Source of the DNA: Cercophora sp. LCS_1
Taxonomy: Eukaryota > Ascomycota > Sordariomycetes > Sordariales > Lasiosphaeriaceae
DNA length: 64,000 bases
Reading direction: 5' to 3'
NCBI GenBank assembly: GCA_036250225.1
Contig: JAPZLL010000005.1
Span: 1,364,001-1,428,000, forward strand
In this document: in pieces, positions 43,368-53,895 of the stretch
Layout: the number at the start of each line of letters is the position of its first letter
Position numbering within the stretch: the stretch's first letter is position 1
Notes under the pieces: model-generated
The model's input: only the letters and a program-made list of their open reading frames with translations
What the model was told of the DNA's origin: nothing
Database searches by the model: none
Translations under genes and position numbers: made by a program

Positions 43368-45134
43368 TGGTACTTGCGCACACTTACACGGCTCGCGCCA
43401 AAAGGGGAAGCAACAGGAAAGAAGGCGAGGGAGGGTAGGCGTGGACAAGCATGCACTAGAAGCGAGAGAGAAAGGGGAAATAATTGGATTCCATGGTTGG
43501 GGCGAATTTGCGCAGCTTTTTAATCACAAGGGCATGATGGTTTTTGCTGCGTACAATTGAGTCTCCGCCAATTTTTTCTGGAGTTGCTCGCTTTCTTTGG
43601 CCGCGGGAGCCCCTCGCTGGGTTGTGGACTCGCCTCTGGGAGGGTTGAAGCCGGCTGGCCTCGGTCGATCGGGAGGGTGCCCAGGTGGGGAGCAAGCGCG
43701 CTGATTGGCCATGGCTTATATGAGAAATCCCCTGAAGGGAAGCCGAGGCAACGGGCTCAGCCCGCTGGATCCTGGACAGGATCAGTCAGCAAGGTGCCCC
43801 GATCGTTCTCTGGCGTGTTGCATCATAGGCAACTCGTCGCGTATGCTGTGGAATCTCACATGCAGGGCGACGGGAGGATGAACGTGTTGAGCGAACTGCA
43901 TAGCCGTATAATATATCATCCTGGGATGCGGTTGCAGTGTAGGATACCTCAAGGACTTCGCCTTTGATGAGGGCGATGCATCGGCGTTCGACCGAGATGT
44001 CGGCGCGTGACCAGACCACACTGCCGTCCAGCTGCTTTGGCCCTTGATCTGCTCGGATCTACCAGCCGACCCTCGGAAGCAAAAGGCCCAGGTGGCAATG
44101 TCGCTCTGAGTTCTATATCCTGATGTATCTCCCCGCATCCAACACTCCAGGACCCCGCTCGGCCGCTCCAACGTCCCTGGTCTAGTCGTGCGTCAGCTGG
44201 CTGTGTCACCGACGCGTAGATGGAAACGCCGGCAGTGTTGGTCATGGTTTCCTATTTGGACGAGCCGTCGGGGTCCACGGAGCAGGCTCGCGGCATGGGG
44301 GTGCCGGATTCGGTGCGGGACAAAGATCTCATGAGACAAGCCTGAAAGTCCACGTCGGGTGCCAGCGAAACCCCGTCATGGGGAGTAAAGCAGGTCATTG
44401 ACAGCTGTGTGTCATTTCGTTCCCCACAGCAGCAGCGTCAGGGTCATAGAAACCTCACTTTTGCTTCATCATCTTGGGTCGCCATCGCGCAAGTTGAATG
44501 GAATTTGAGGTGAAACGTCCTAGCACCAGCTGTCCTGAAGTGAATGGTTGCGGTTCGTCTTTGGGCGTCGTTTTGAAGTGCCAGCGGTCACTTATCGGAC
44601 GCGAAGCGCATAATCACAATCGCCGTCCCCAGGCTAGCCCGTCGCCTATTCGTCAGTCGCCATCAGCACCCCTCGAAGCAAGCGAGGGGCCTGACGTCGT
44701 GGGCACCGCCAGAGCCAAAGCCGCCGGTCCAGCTTGCTCCTACACACCTCCGTCACAAACCTCAACTGCGCTTGGTCGCTTGAAACCTGCATCATAAGGC
44801 ACGAACGTTTGAAGGCGCGAAACAGGAATTGGAAGTCGGGCGCCACTGCTGCGGAACCCCAGAGAGCCCGCGCCCTCTTCTTTCAACCCCAAACGGTAGG
44901 CTGCCAACCCCATAATTGTCTTTGGCCACCCTCCGATCGCTCCCGCCTTTCCCCGTCGACGCCGTGCAGCCACGTAGAATCCTGCCACTCCTCCAGTCAC
45001 CTCAAATACGATCGCACCTCCTACAGCTCTACGGTTAGCTGACGACAACAAAAAGCAAGCAACGACCCTTGGAGCCCCCGAACACTAGAGTCCACAACCC
45101 GCCATCTGCCGAGTCGCAAGCACCGACCGCCACC
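43368..45134. other. Divergent intergenic region of panB and ubc8
   Basis: About 1.8 kb with many GC-rich spurious frames. No repeat, RNA gene or domain-bearing frame was seen. Confidence 0.55.
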
Positions 45135-46117
45135 ATGAGTTCCCCACGTCGCCGTATCGAAACTGATGTGAGCAACAATCCCCATGGATCCCGGCACTCT
45201 GCTAACATGGCCGTCTGCTTAGGTCATGAAGATGTGCGTTCAACCTCCATGGGCAACCCCGCAGTCTCCCTCGCCAAGCGGTGCTAACGCCGACAAACCA
45301 CAGGCTCATGAGCGACTATGAGGTCACCCTTGTCAACGACAACAGTATGCTATGCTTTCCGTAGGTGTTTGCCGGGAGAGAGCGCTTGCTAACGCGAACT
45401 TTCTAGTGTAAGTCCGAATCGGCCTACGACCACCTTGACGACCCCTGGACATCAAGGTTCCTGACAATGCTCCTCCGACAGGCAAGAGTTCTACGTCAAG
45501 TTCAAGGGGCCCGCAGAGAGTCAGTACAATTCTCCCGGGCAGTTTCGAGTGCGATGCCTGACACAAACTCACCAGCACCCTTCGAGGGCGGCGTCTGGAA
45601 AGTCCACGTCGAGTTGCCCGATACATACCCATACAAGTCCCCTAGCATCGGCTTTGTGAACCGTATCTTCCATCCGAATATCGACGAGCTGTAAGTCCTT
45701 CGAGGGGCAATACTCCACCCGTTGGAGCTGAACGGGCCGGGGAAATAAATATAAGCATTGGAAGATGGGCAAACGCTAAGCCTTCCAAATAACAGGTCCG
45801 GGTCAGTCTGCTTAGATGTTATCAACCAGACTTGGTCGCCCATGTTCGACATGATCAACATCTTCGAGGTCTTCCTCCCGCAACTTCTGCGCTACCCGAA
45901 CCCAACGGATCCACTCAACGGCGAGGCCGCGGCCCTGCTCATGCGGGAGCCCAAGAGCTACGACGTCAAGGTGAAGGAGTATGTGCAGAAATATGCCAAC
46001 AAAGATGCGGCAGACGAGGCGGGCGCCGAGAGCGAAGACGACGACGACATGAGCTCAGTCGCGAGCTTTGGAGAGGACGATGACGAAGAAGCAGCCGGAA
46101 AGATGGACGACGTATGA
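45135..46117 (+). CDS. ubc8: Ubiquitin-conjugating enzyme E2, Ubc8/UBE2H type, with seven exons
   Basis: Exons are 45135-45167, 45223-45233 (11 nt), 45304-45344, 45407 (1 nt), 45482-45519, 45576-45690 and 45796-46117, giving 186 aa. Reassembly yields RRRIETDVMKMLMSDYEV, TLVNDNMQEFYVKFKGPAET, and PFEGGVWKVHVELPDTYPYK. The active site is in SGSVCLDVINQTWSP, and an acidic tail (ESEDDDDMSSVASFGEDDDE) follows, as in yeast Ubc8. That enzyme works with the GID ligase to degrade gluconeogenic enzymes. The NDNM Met codon is split A|T|G over two introns with canonical GTATGC and GTAAGT donors, CTAAC and CTGAC branch points, and TAG and CAG acceptors. Direct joining of exons 3 and 5 shifts the frame; a GC donor would insert an additional Ser. 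Confidence 0.88.
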
Positions 46118-46656
46118 GCTCAGACCGGTCGGCTGTTTGTTTTTCACAGGCGCAGGCAAGGGATATTGTCTTTTTACGGTTCAACATTGAATGGGAGTAC
46201 AGAGGTCACATCACACACGGAGTTGCTATGTTTTATTGATGAAACGAGGGGCGGTCATGGTGGATTTCGCAACTGGTCGTTCCCCCTTTTGTTGAGTTTG
46301 CCTTGGGTTAGGAAGTCCTGGTCAGGATCGAGGCCGGTGTATCAAGGAATGGATGTCAATACCCTAGGCGATAAATGGGAGTAGGTAGAAAAATCCCCTG
46401 GCACAATTACAGTGGGTGAACCTGTAACGGTCTTGGGAGTTGATGCGGTGATTGTCGGAGAATTCACGAGCTGTAAGTTGGGCACGTCTTAGACCTTTGC
46501 AGGCTGGGTGGCACGAAGCTAGTAGACTGGCAACCAGCCAAATTTGTCATTGAACGCCGTATCGCTTGCCTGGGGTATCATGTTCCATCTGCCATAACCA
46601 CGGCGATAAGCCAAAAATCACCACACATCCGTGACCAGACTCAATCCAGCCAAGTC
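46118..46656. other. Convergent 3' flanks of ubc8 and the Saf4-like gene
   Basis: About 540 bp between convergent genes; nothing recognised. Confidence 0.55.
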
Positions 46657-47679
46657 TCAATCCGAATCAGAACCATACTCAACCAGCGCTTTGGAGGTCA
46701 GTGGTGACACCTTTTCAGGTGACCGCTCGGCAGGACCAGCTCCCTCAGCCGGCCGTTTCCTCTTGAGCCCCGGGATCCTAGCCGCCCCTTTCGGTCCATC
46801 CTTACTGCCAAATGCCAGAAACGGATCCTTTGCGGCCCGCGTATTCCCCACGACTTCATCAGCCAAACTCTGCCTCGTCCTATCAGCCGTAAGATCCGCC
46901 TTGAGCTTCTTTTTCTTCCCCTTCTCTTTTGTTTTCGTATCGTTTGCTCCCTCAAACAACCCCCTCTTCAACGCCCTGTCCACCCCACCATCATCCCCTT
47001 CCACCTGCCCAAAATCAACCAGCCCAGCCCGTCTCGCGTCCTCCTCCGTCCCAGGCAGCACCTCAATCCCCAACCCCAGCCTCTCACTCACCTCCTCAGC
47101 ACACTGTGCTTCTCGTTCCCTCTCCTTCCTCCCGACCCGAAACTCTTTTCGGAGTCTCTGGTTCACAGCATACGGATCCTCCCACCGTCGTTCACTCTCC
47201 CCTACCAGCTCCCCTATCCTCTCCCCAGCTTGTACCATCCGCTCCCTGTCTAGAATCGTCTTTTCAAGTACGCCGAACGCCTTTTCCCTCTCCTCCTCTT
47301 TATTCCCCAATCCATACTTTGCGCTGACCAAGCTATCGTCGTCAAGACCCGTGTCGCGGCGTTTACCACCCGAGACAACAACGTAGTCCGTGTTGGCGGG
47401 ATCCGTGCGGATGATGATTTCTCCACCGCACGCGGTGTGTTTGAGCGTGAACGACCAGATGGGTGTGGTGTGGTAGTTCCCCGTGCGTTGTTTGGTCGCG
47501 TTGAAACGGACGCCTTGGCCTATGATTGTGGGTTTCGGGCATGTGGTGCACCAGATGGGGAAGGGCATTTCAAAGCGGATGGTTGGGAGGCCGCGGGAGG
47601 TGTGTTTTGTGCCGGCATGGGGTTTTTGGAGGGAGGAACCGTCGGGCGGGTGGTAGCGGCCCATGTTGAAGCCTTGCAT
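46657..47679 (-). CDS. CWC16-family splicing factor (Saf4/CCDC130 type)
   Basis: Single exon, 340 aa, beginning MQGFNMGRYHPPDG, the signature start of this family. Two CxxC zinc pairs typical of the CWC16 core are WCTTCP and, after PIWSFTLKHTACGGEIII, a further Cys. KRNNTDY-like wording is replaced by RTDPANTDYVVVSGGKRRDTG, the usual family core. Then comes a long charged coiled-coil region and a Lys-rich, Pro-rich C-terminus (KEKGKKKKLKADL, KRKRPAEGAG) containing nuclear-targeting sequences. CCDC130/Saf4 homologues associate with the activated spliceosome. The related Yju2 branch shares the core; the NMGRYHPPD start favours CCDC130. Confidence 0.88.
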   Translation of the reverse strand: MQGFNMGRYHPPDGSSLQKPHAGTKHTSRGLPTIRFEMPFPIWCTTCPKPTIIGQGVRFNATKQRTGNYHTTPIWSFTLKHTACGGEIIIRTDPANTDYVVVSGGKRRDTGLDDDSLVSAKYGLGNKEEEREKAFGVLEKTILDRERMVQAGERIGELVGESERRWEDPYAVNQRLRKEFRVGRKEREREAQCAEEVSERLGLGIEVLPGTEEDARRAGLVDFGQVEGDDGGVDRALKRGLFEGANDTKTKEKGKKKKLKADLTADRTRQSLADEVVGNTRAAKDPFLAFGSKDGPKGAARIPGLKRKRPAEGAGPAERSPEKVSPLTSKALVEYGSDSD

Positions 47680-48635
47680 TTTGGCGGTTGAGGGGGGTTT
47701 GGTTTGGCGGTGGTGGTTGTTGGTCAGGGGTGCAGATGTGGTTTGGTGTGTGGAGTGTGGATGAGATGGGTTGGGTTGGGTTGTGAGATGGAGGCTCTGA
47801 GATGAGAGGTGAGGCTCAAGGTAGTGGGGGGTTAGCGTGTGGGGTGGTTAGCGTGTACAAAATATTTTGGTTGTGGCGTTGAGAGAATGACTTTCGGCAG
47901 TTGCAAGAGATTTGTGACTATCTGGACATGTAATGAAGTATTGGAATTATGTTTCGCCTTTTTTCTTCGTAACAAAACCTCTTTGAGCCACCCAAAACTC
48001 CCCAGCTGGTTTGCGTCATCTTTTAGGGATGGGTTATATTCTGTACGGCCGACTTGCCCGTTCTCAACATCAGACTGTCGAACCTTCCCTGTATACTTTC
48101 ATTTTTATTTTCAGATTGTGAACTTGCAGAGCGTGCGGCTGGGTCACGTTCACGATCTGGAAGTCAACCTTGTGGAAGACTACCTGCCGAAAATTACCAT
48201 GGCATCGTCTTGTTGTTTCAACATGCTGCTGCTGGCCTCTGGGTGCACATCCAGATCAATCGTCAAGGAACGGCGAGCCGAAAGGCAGGAGCCACAAAAT
48301 GCGGCTCAGAGACGGCAACTTTAAGCAGCCTCGAGGGCCGCTCTTGAGCTTTGTGGTCGGCACTTCAAAATACGGTATGTGGGAACAACGCCAAAACTCC
48401 AACGTTCAACTCAACACCACGAGTCGCATCGTGAACTCTCTGGCCGACGCAGAGCCTATTTCGCACAGGAGGTTGAATTACTTGACCATAAAAGAAACCC
48501 TCCCTCCTCAAAGAATTCTCACTCTTTTGTCACCTTTCTTCACAATCACAACTACTCCAACCTCCGAGGTGGCACCTACGAGTTGACTTCATCTATCATA
48601 ACACCAACACCAACACACCCGAGACCTCTTCAGAC
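47680..48635. other. Divergent promoter region
   Basis: About 950 bp between divergent genes; GT-rich on one side with TGGTTGGTG-like runs near 47700-47860. No element recognised. Confidence 0.5.
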
Positions 48636-49724
48636 ATGAACGGCACACATCCTGTGGCTTCCCCTTCTCTCAGCGAAGATTGGGTGACCGATATGGAGGA
48701 TGCCGCACAACCTCCTATCTCACTCTCATCCTCACTAGACGATGTCCTTTCCTCGGCGGACGATGATGTTCTGTCCTTGCCAGACGATGATGTCTCAGAC
48801 GATTATTCCTCAGACGATGATGTCCCAGACAACGATGTCCCGTCCTCATCAAACGATGATTACTTATCTTCACTGGAGGACAATGTCTCAGATGATGCTG
48901 CCTCGGGCGACAATGTTCAACCCTCACCAGCCAATGTTGTCCTGGCCATCGATCAGGAGCACATGCCCCCAGGCCTCCAGTCGTTCTTGTTGCCCGGCGA
49001 GGCCCTCTTCTTTCGTCGGCGGGATGCCTCCGATGCCGCCCCGGAGTCCGACGCAACCCCCCAGCCGTTTTGTCGCGCGAGCGATGATTGCAGCCGCTGC
49101 GCTCTCGACACCTTCGGAGGCGGCGCTCTTGCACTTATCCCACTCTTAATCTATTACCCATTGAAGAAATCGGGCCTACCGGTTATCATCCCGACAATTT
49201 CAGGAATTGTCCTTGACATCTTATACAGTACCCACATCATCGGCGTGGTCATAATGATGTACCGTACGGCCCAGGTGGTTCGATCAATGCTTGGCTCCAC
49301 CAAGACCTTGACCCATGTCCTAGATACTCTCGCCCGTCTTATCGTCCCGGTGCATTACCAGACGGTCCGTTGCATCGCCAGTCTGAACCCTGGTTACTTT
49401 CTCGCAGCCGCCCAGGACAAAGAATGGGTCCAGCCGATCTCGTTTTCGACGATCCTGCAGCGGGTCGACAACGGGGACGTGGCATTCTACGCGTCGCGGT
49501 TGCCCGATATCTTTCATGAGAAGTGGTTGAAGCCTTTCAACGAGCTGTACCAAGCTTACTGGCAATTCCATCGGGCCGTCCTTGCAACGACGGTGTATCA
49601 TGCGCTCATGGAGAGTGGACAGTTGAGCGACGACGCCGAGAACCCGCCGACGGCCTTTGACGTGGACGAGGTGTACGAGGATCTCAAGAAATCATTGATT
49701 ATGGATCTCAAGGTTATCGAGTGA
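48636..49724 (+). CDS. Uncharacterised protein: acidic DD-rich repeat region plus hydrophobic segments
   Basis: Single exon, 362 aa, ATG with GACATGAAC context. Residues about 30-90 form an imperfect repeat of Asp-rich units (SSADDDVLSLPDDDVSDD, DDDVPDNDVP). The centre has a Cys-containing segment (FCRASDDCSRCALD) followed by two hydrophobic stretches (GGGALALIPLLIYYPLK, and IIPTISGIVLDIL continuing to GVVIMMY), likely membrane-spanning. The rest looks helical. No domain was recognised, and homologues are likely restricted in distribution. Coding use resembles the neighbours, and the frame is long enough to believe. Confidence 0.7.
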   Translation: MNGTHPVASPSLSEDWVTDMEDAAQPPISLSSSLDDVLSSADDDVLSLPDDDVSDDYSSDDDVPDNDVPSSSNDDYLSSLEDNVSDDAASGDNVQPSPANVVLAIDQEHMPPGLQSFLLPGEALFFRRRDASDAAPESDATPQPFCRASDDCSRCALDTFGGGALALIPLLIYYPLKKSGLPVIIPTISGIVLDILYSTHIIGVVIMMYRTAQVVRSMLGSTKTLTHVLDTLARLIVPVHYQTVRCIASLNPGYFLAAAQDKEWVQPISFSTILQRVDNGDVAFYASRLPDIFHEKWLKPFNELYQAYWQFHRAVLATTVYHALMESGQLSDDAENPPTAFDVDEVYEDLKKSLIMDLKVIE

Positions 49725-50246
49725 TGTTTATGGCTGAAGCATGGGTTACAGGGCAGTCCGGGCAACACACTATTGGGCAATTAATGAGTGTTCAGGCACC
49801 TGTCTGAGTTTGACAAGAACAAGGTCTTGGAGGGGAACGTACTGTCGCGAGTGGGTGGACTAGTATTGTATTGGCATCAATAGGCAATAAGACCATCTTG
49901 TTCAGTGAAAACGCACCTCTTGAATTGTGTTGACTGTTGTTTCAAAAACGGGGGTTGGCTGACCCCAACCCCAAACACGGCCCGTCGCAACCCCCAAACT
50001 AATTCCTCTCCCGCGTCACCCACTCAATTCTCTAACCATCTTGGCCCATTCAACACCGGATAATTGACTGGTTCAATTATCAAAAGAGGCCACTTGTCTC
50101 TATCTTTTTCACTCTTCGGTATCCCCTCAAAACGATGTGTTGATTCTTTTCTCATTCAATCACACATTCACCCCTCACCCCACCTCACAGCTCACAGCTC
50201 ACAGCTCTCCATTGTAACCAAGCACTGGACCAGCTCATTGGCCAAA
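49725..50246. other. Intergenic: promoter of the MFSD5-like gene
   Basis: About 520 bp between tandem plus-strand genes, with a CT-rich and repeated CACAGCT block near 50187-50205. Nothing else seen. Confidence 0.5.
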
Positions 50247-51638
50247 ATGGACATCTACACAACAAACCTCACCCTCCTCCTCGGTCTCTGCGGCGCCCTC
50301 TTCGCAACCCAACGCAAATCATCTCCTCCCTCTTCAAAAACCAGCACCAAACAAAACGCTCACAAAGCAAACCAAACCCCCTTTTACACAGTCTACGCCC
50401 TCGTCATGGCCTCCGACTGGCTCCAAGGCCCCTTTCTCTACCCGCTCTACCACGACGAACACGGCCTTTCGTCGTCGCTCGTCTCAACCCTCTTCACGAC
50501 AGGATTCATCTCCGGCGCCATCTCGGGCTCCTTGATCGGCTCCCTAGCCGATCGAAAGGGTCGTAAAGCAGCGTGTCTGGCGTTTTGTGTGGCGTATGCG
50601 CTGTCGTGCGTGCTCACCACGATCCCGTCCCTTCCGTTGTTGTTTGCCGGACGGGTGCTGGGCGGGTTGGGGACCAGTTTGTTGTTTAGCGTGTTTGAGA
50701 GTTGGATGGTTGCAGATTTTGGGAGGAGGAAGCTGGCTGATAAGGGAGGGGATCTGGGACGGACGTTTGGCGCGATGAGCACGATCAATAGTGTCGTTGC
50801 GATTGCGAGTGGGGTGGGGAGTGAGTGGTTGGTTGGCGTGGCGGGGACGAGGAAGGCGCCGTTTTGGGGGAGTGTTGGGTTGGTTGGGGCTGCGGGCTGT
50901 GTTATTGCTGCTTTTTGGGTGAGTTTTTTTTTTTTTTTTTTTTTTCTCCTTTCCTCTTTTTACAGGTATGATGGGATGGTGTTTGCTAATGTGGAGCAGG
51001 ATGAGAATTATGGTGAGACGGGGACTGATGAGACCAAAAAAGGGGGGGAGAAGAAGAAGAAGGAGACAAAGAGTGTTTGGGAGGTCTTGTTCAGTCCCAA
51101 GGTTTTGTCACTGGGATTGGCATCGACGATATTTGAGGGGAGCATGTATCTGTTTGTCTTTTTCTGGACGCCGGCGCTTCGCTCGGTGCAGACGTACCAG
51201 GGGAGTCTGCCGTATGGTGTCATTTTTGCGAGTTTCATGGCGGCGACGCTGGCTTCGTCTCTGGCGTTTGGCGTCATCACCTCGCGCAAACTGCTGGGCT
51301 ACTCGACGCTGCTGTTGGCGATTCTGGGGACTTCGGCTCTGTCGTTTCTGTTGTCGGCCAGCCCAAAGTCGGAGCAGTCGGCGTTCTGGGTCTTTTGTCT
51401 GTTTGAGGCGGCCGTGGGCATGTATTTCCCTTGCATGGGATCCTTGAAAGGCCAGCTGGTGGACGACAGCGTCCGCGCCCAGGTCTACGGCATGCTCAGG
51501 GTGCCGCTGAACGTGTTTGTGGTGGTGTCGCTGCTCATCACGGGCGGTGGTGGCAACTTTGGACGCGTCTTTATCGTTTGTGCGTCATTGTTGACAGCCG
51601 CAACGGGGGCCGTCTGGGCGGTATCTCATCGTAGGTAG
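50247..51638 (+). CDS. MFS transporter of the MFSD5 (molybdate-anion transporter) family
   Basis: Exons are 50247-50918 and 51000-51638, giving 436 aa. The 81-nt intron (donor GTGAGT, acceptor GAGCAG at 50999) follows a T22 tract; a nearer TACAG acceptor would bring an immediate stop. Family signatures are VYALVMASDWLQGPFLYPLY, GALAD-like ISGSLIGSLADRKGRKAAC, and SVFESWMVADF in the sixth-helix region. About 12 hydrophobic segments are visible. Homologues in Chlamydomonas (MOT2) and human (MFSD5) transport or are linked with molybdate uptake, so a molybdate role is inferred. Convergent with the sirtuin gene 32 bp away. Confidence 0.88.
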   Translation: MDIYTTNLTLLLGLCGALFATQRKSSPPSSKTSTKQNAHKANQTPFYTVYALVMASDWLQGPFLYPLYHDEHGLSSSLVSTLFTTGFISGAISGSLIGSLADRKGRKAACLAFCVAYALSCVLTTIPSLPLLFAGRVLGGLGTSLLFSVFESWMVADFGRRKLADKGGDLGRTFGAMSTINSVVAIASGVGSEWLVGVAGTRKAPFWGSVGLVGAAGCVIAAFWVSFFFFFFFLLSSFYRYDGMVFANVEQDENYGETGTDETKKGGEKKKKETKSVWEVLFSPKVLSLGLASTIFEGSMYLFVFFWTPALRSVQTYQGSLPYGVIFASFMAATLASSLAFGVITSRKLLGYSTLLLAILGTSALSFLLSASPKSEQSAFWVFCLFEAAVGMYFPCMGSLKGQLVDDSVRAQVYGMLRVPLNVFVVVSLLITGGGGNFGRVFIVCASLLTAATGAVWAVSHRR

Positions 51639-51670
51639 CTGTTGCTAGACAAGATGCAAATAAACACCAC

Positions 51671-52573
51671 CTATTCCCACCTCCCCTCCCCATTCGGCTT
51701 CCCAATCACCGGCTCCAGCAACTTGGGAAGCAACTCAGCCGCATCCCCCGCAAAGTAAAAGTCATTCTTCTTCATCTTTCTCAAAATCGCAGGCGTCTCC
51801 TCCTCCAAATTCACCGTCACAACACTGGTGTTTCTCCCCCTCGCCCTCTCCGCGTACCCAGCAGCGGGATGCACAACAGCACTGGTCCCGATCACCAACA
51901 CAATACCTATCTCACCCTCCTCGATCCACGCCTCAACCCCATCCAGCATCTCCTCGTCCAGCGGCTCCCCAAACCACACCACCCCGGGCCGTTGTAGCCC
52001 CACTTGACAACTCGGACACCGCGGAATCTCCTTCTCATCAATCGCCGCCAACGGACTCTCCGGATCCAATAATCTTGACAACTCCTCGCCCTCCTCACTT
52101 GCCAGTTTCAACGCCGGCACAAACGGATCATCCGTGTTAACCCTCTCCACCCAATCGCACCCATAATTCGAACACTTGATATCAAACAAACTCCCATGCA
52201 ACAACCTCAGTTTGTCATCCTCATGGCCAGCACGCACGTGTAGTCCGTCTACGTTCTGGCTCAGGCATAAAAAACCGTCATGTTTCTTTGCCAGCGCGGC
52301 AAGCGCGTAGTGGCCGCTGTTTGGTCGCGCGTTGAGCGCCATGTGCCGACGGTAGCCGTAAAATAGCCATACGAGGCCTGGATCCTCGTCAAAGGCTTCG
52401 GGGGTTGCGAGTGATGTGGCTTCGTGGTTCCGCCATAGACCGCCTGCGCCGCGGAAGGTGGGCAGGCCTGAGGCTGCGGAGAGGCCGGCGCCGCAGATGG
52501 CGAGGATGCGTTCGGTGGAGACGAGTTTGGCGTGGAAGGCGGGGAGGGAGTTGTAGGACGGGGAGGCGGGCAT
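51671..52573 (-). CDS. SIRT5-class sirtuin (NAD-dependent protein deacylase)
   Basis: Single exon, 300 aa from ATG 52573 (MPASPSYNSLPAFHAKLV). Upstream in-frame codons would lengthen it, but only one is ATG (52684). Sirtuin motifs: ICGAGLSAASGLPTFRGAGGLW (NAD loop, first 20 residues shown to the GGL), CLSQNVDGLH, LHGSLFDIKC, and two CxxC-like zinc pairs (CSNYGC and CPSC). LFYGYRRHM contains the Tyr-x-x-Arg arrangement that in SIRT5 binds succinyl and malonyl lysines. This favours a desuccinylase/demalonylase rather than a deacetylase. No mitochondrial presequence is obvious. Confidence 0.9.
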   Translation of the reverse strand: MPASPSYNSLPAFHAKLVSTERILAICGAGLSAASGLPTFRGAGGLWRNHEATSLATPEAFDEDPGLVWLFYGYRRHMALNARPNSGHYALAALAKKHDGFLCLSQNVDGLHVRAGHEDDKLRLLHGSLFDIKCSNYGCDWVERVNTDDPFVPALKLASEEGEELSRLLDPESPLAAIDEKEIPRCPSCQVGLQRPGVVWFGEPLDEEMLDGVEAWIEEGEIGIVLVIGTSAVVHPAAGYAERARGRNTSVVTVNLEEETPAILRKMKKNDFYFAGDAAELLPKLLEPVIGKPNGEGRWE

Positions 52574-53895
52574 TTTGGGTTTGTCGTTCCCCAGCAGAGA
52601 GAAGCTGCGAGTTGGGGGATCAATAACAATAACCGGGTTATGGTGGAAAAGAGGTCGCAGGTGAATAACACGTGGGCATCTCATCCTCAGCGAGTTGACG
52701 CCTAGTTTATAAAGACATTGGATTTGGCAAACCGGGCAGAGTCCGGCATGGAGGACGTGCAAGGCGCCCGTGTCTGCCTCCGGTCTGGTCGTTCAGTCGG
52801 GCGCCTTGTGGTAGGCAACTCCGGAAACCCCCGCGCCGCTCCCCGCGGCGCCGATGTCATCACCGCACCGAACACTGGGTACTGCCTTGCGCGAACAAAA
52901 ATGACCCAACACTACCCTACCTTTTGACAGCCGAAACCCACTCAATGCGCCCAGCAAATCCTACGTTAGGTAGCCACTTCACAGGCGAAAGTCCTCATTT
53001 AAATCGTGTTGCACAAGAACTCCACTCTTCCCGCCCTGGCCCTTGACCTGCCTGGGCTGCCTCGCCCACAAAAAGGGAACTTCGTCCGCCTTTTCGTCCG
53101 CGGCCCCGGCCGGACGGCTTGTTGGGCTGCTGTCATAAACGGGGCAAGTCAACCCGAAATTGGAAAATGATTCAGCCGGATCCAACGTCTTGGGACGACA
53201 CGACAATCCTGCCACATTTCGCAAAACACTTGGCATTTGCACTCAGTCACAGCGCCAAACTACTGTGGAGAGTGCCGCTCACCCGCCCGCGGTTTGTCTT
53301 CCCTAACGTCTTCCGCGAGGCACAATTTGGCGATTCAGGCAAACCTCTCGGAAGAGTGACAAGCTAAAATGCTGGAGTGTTGCAATTTCTCAATTCCTTC
53401 AACCACATACCCAATGCTACAAGTATTTACAAGATAGGCAAACCACAACTGACAAAAAAGGAGGGCATCTCTCGCGGACACACACACACGCACACAAGGG
53501 ATAACCCAAAACCCAAAATAAACAGACTTTCGCTTGATCATCTTCATCTCCCTTTTTTTCTGCGCTGATCGACATTATAGACAAACCGACTTGGTCCGAT
53601 ATACAGAAACGGGTTCCACATGCTTTCTCTTGCTTTCCACCCATGCAAACCGCGCCTCATTTCACTCTAGTCTTGCTCGCTTTCTCTAGCCCTCCTCCCT
53701 CCGGCCCAAAATGGTTGCTCAAAAACCGATAATTAGAATGTCATAACATGGTACTCCATATCACACAAGGGGAGTGCTCTCTGTGATGCCGGATCAAAGG
53801 ATTGTAGCGAAGAGGCAAAATAGCTTCGGTTTCTGTTGATCGTCGTCTTGGTCCCGACGGGGAGGGGTATTAATCCATCGTAAATCCAGTTTTTC
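52574..53895. other. Intergenic: sirtuin promoter and CRH 3' flank
   Basis: About 1.3 kb between two minus-strand genes. Contains an AC-rich stretch near 53480-53500 but no domain or RNA gene. Confidence 0.55.
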
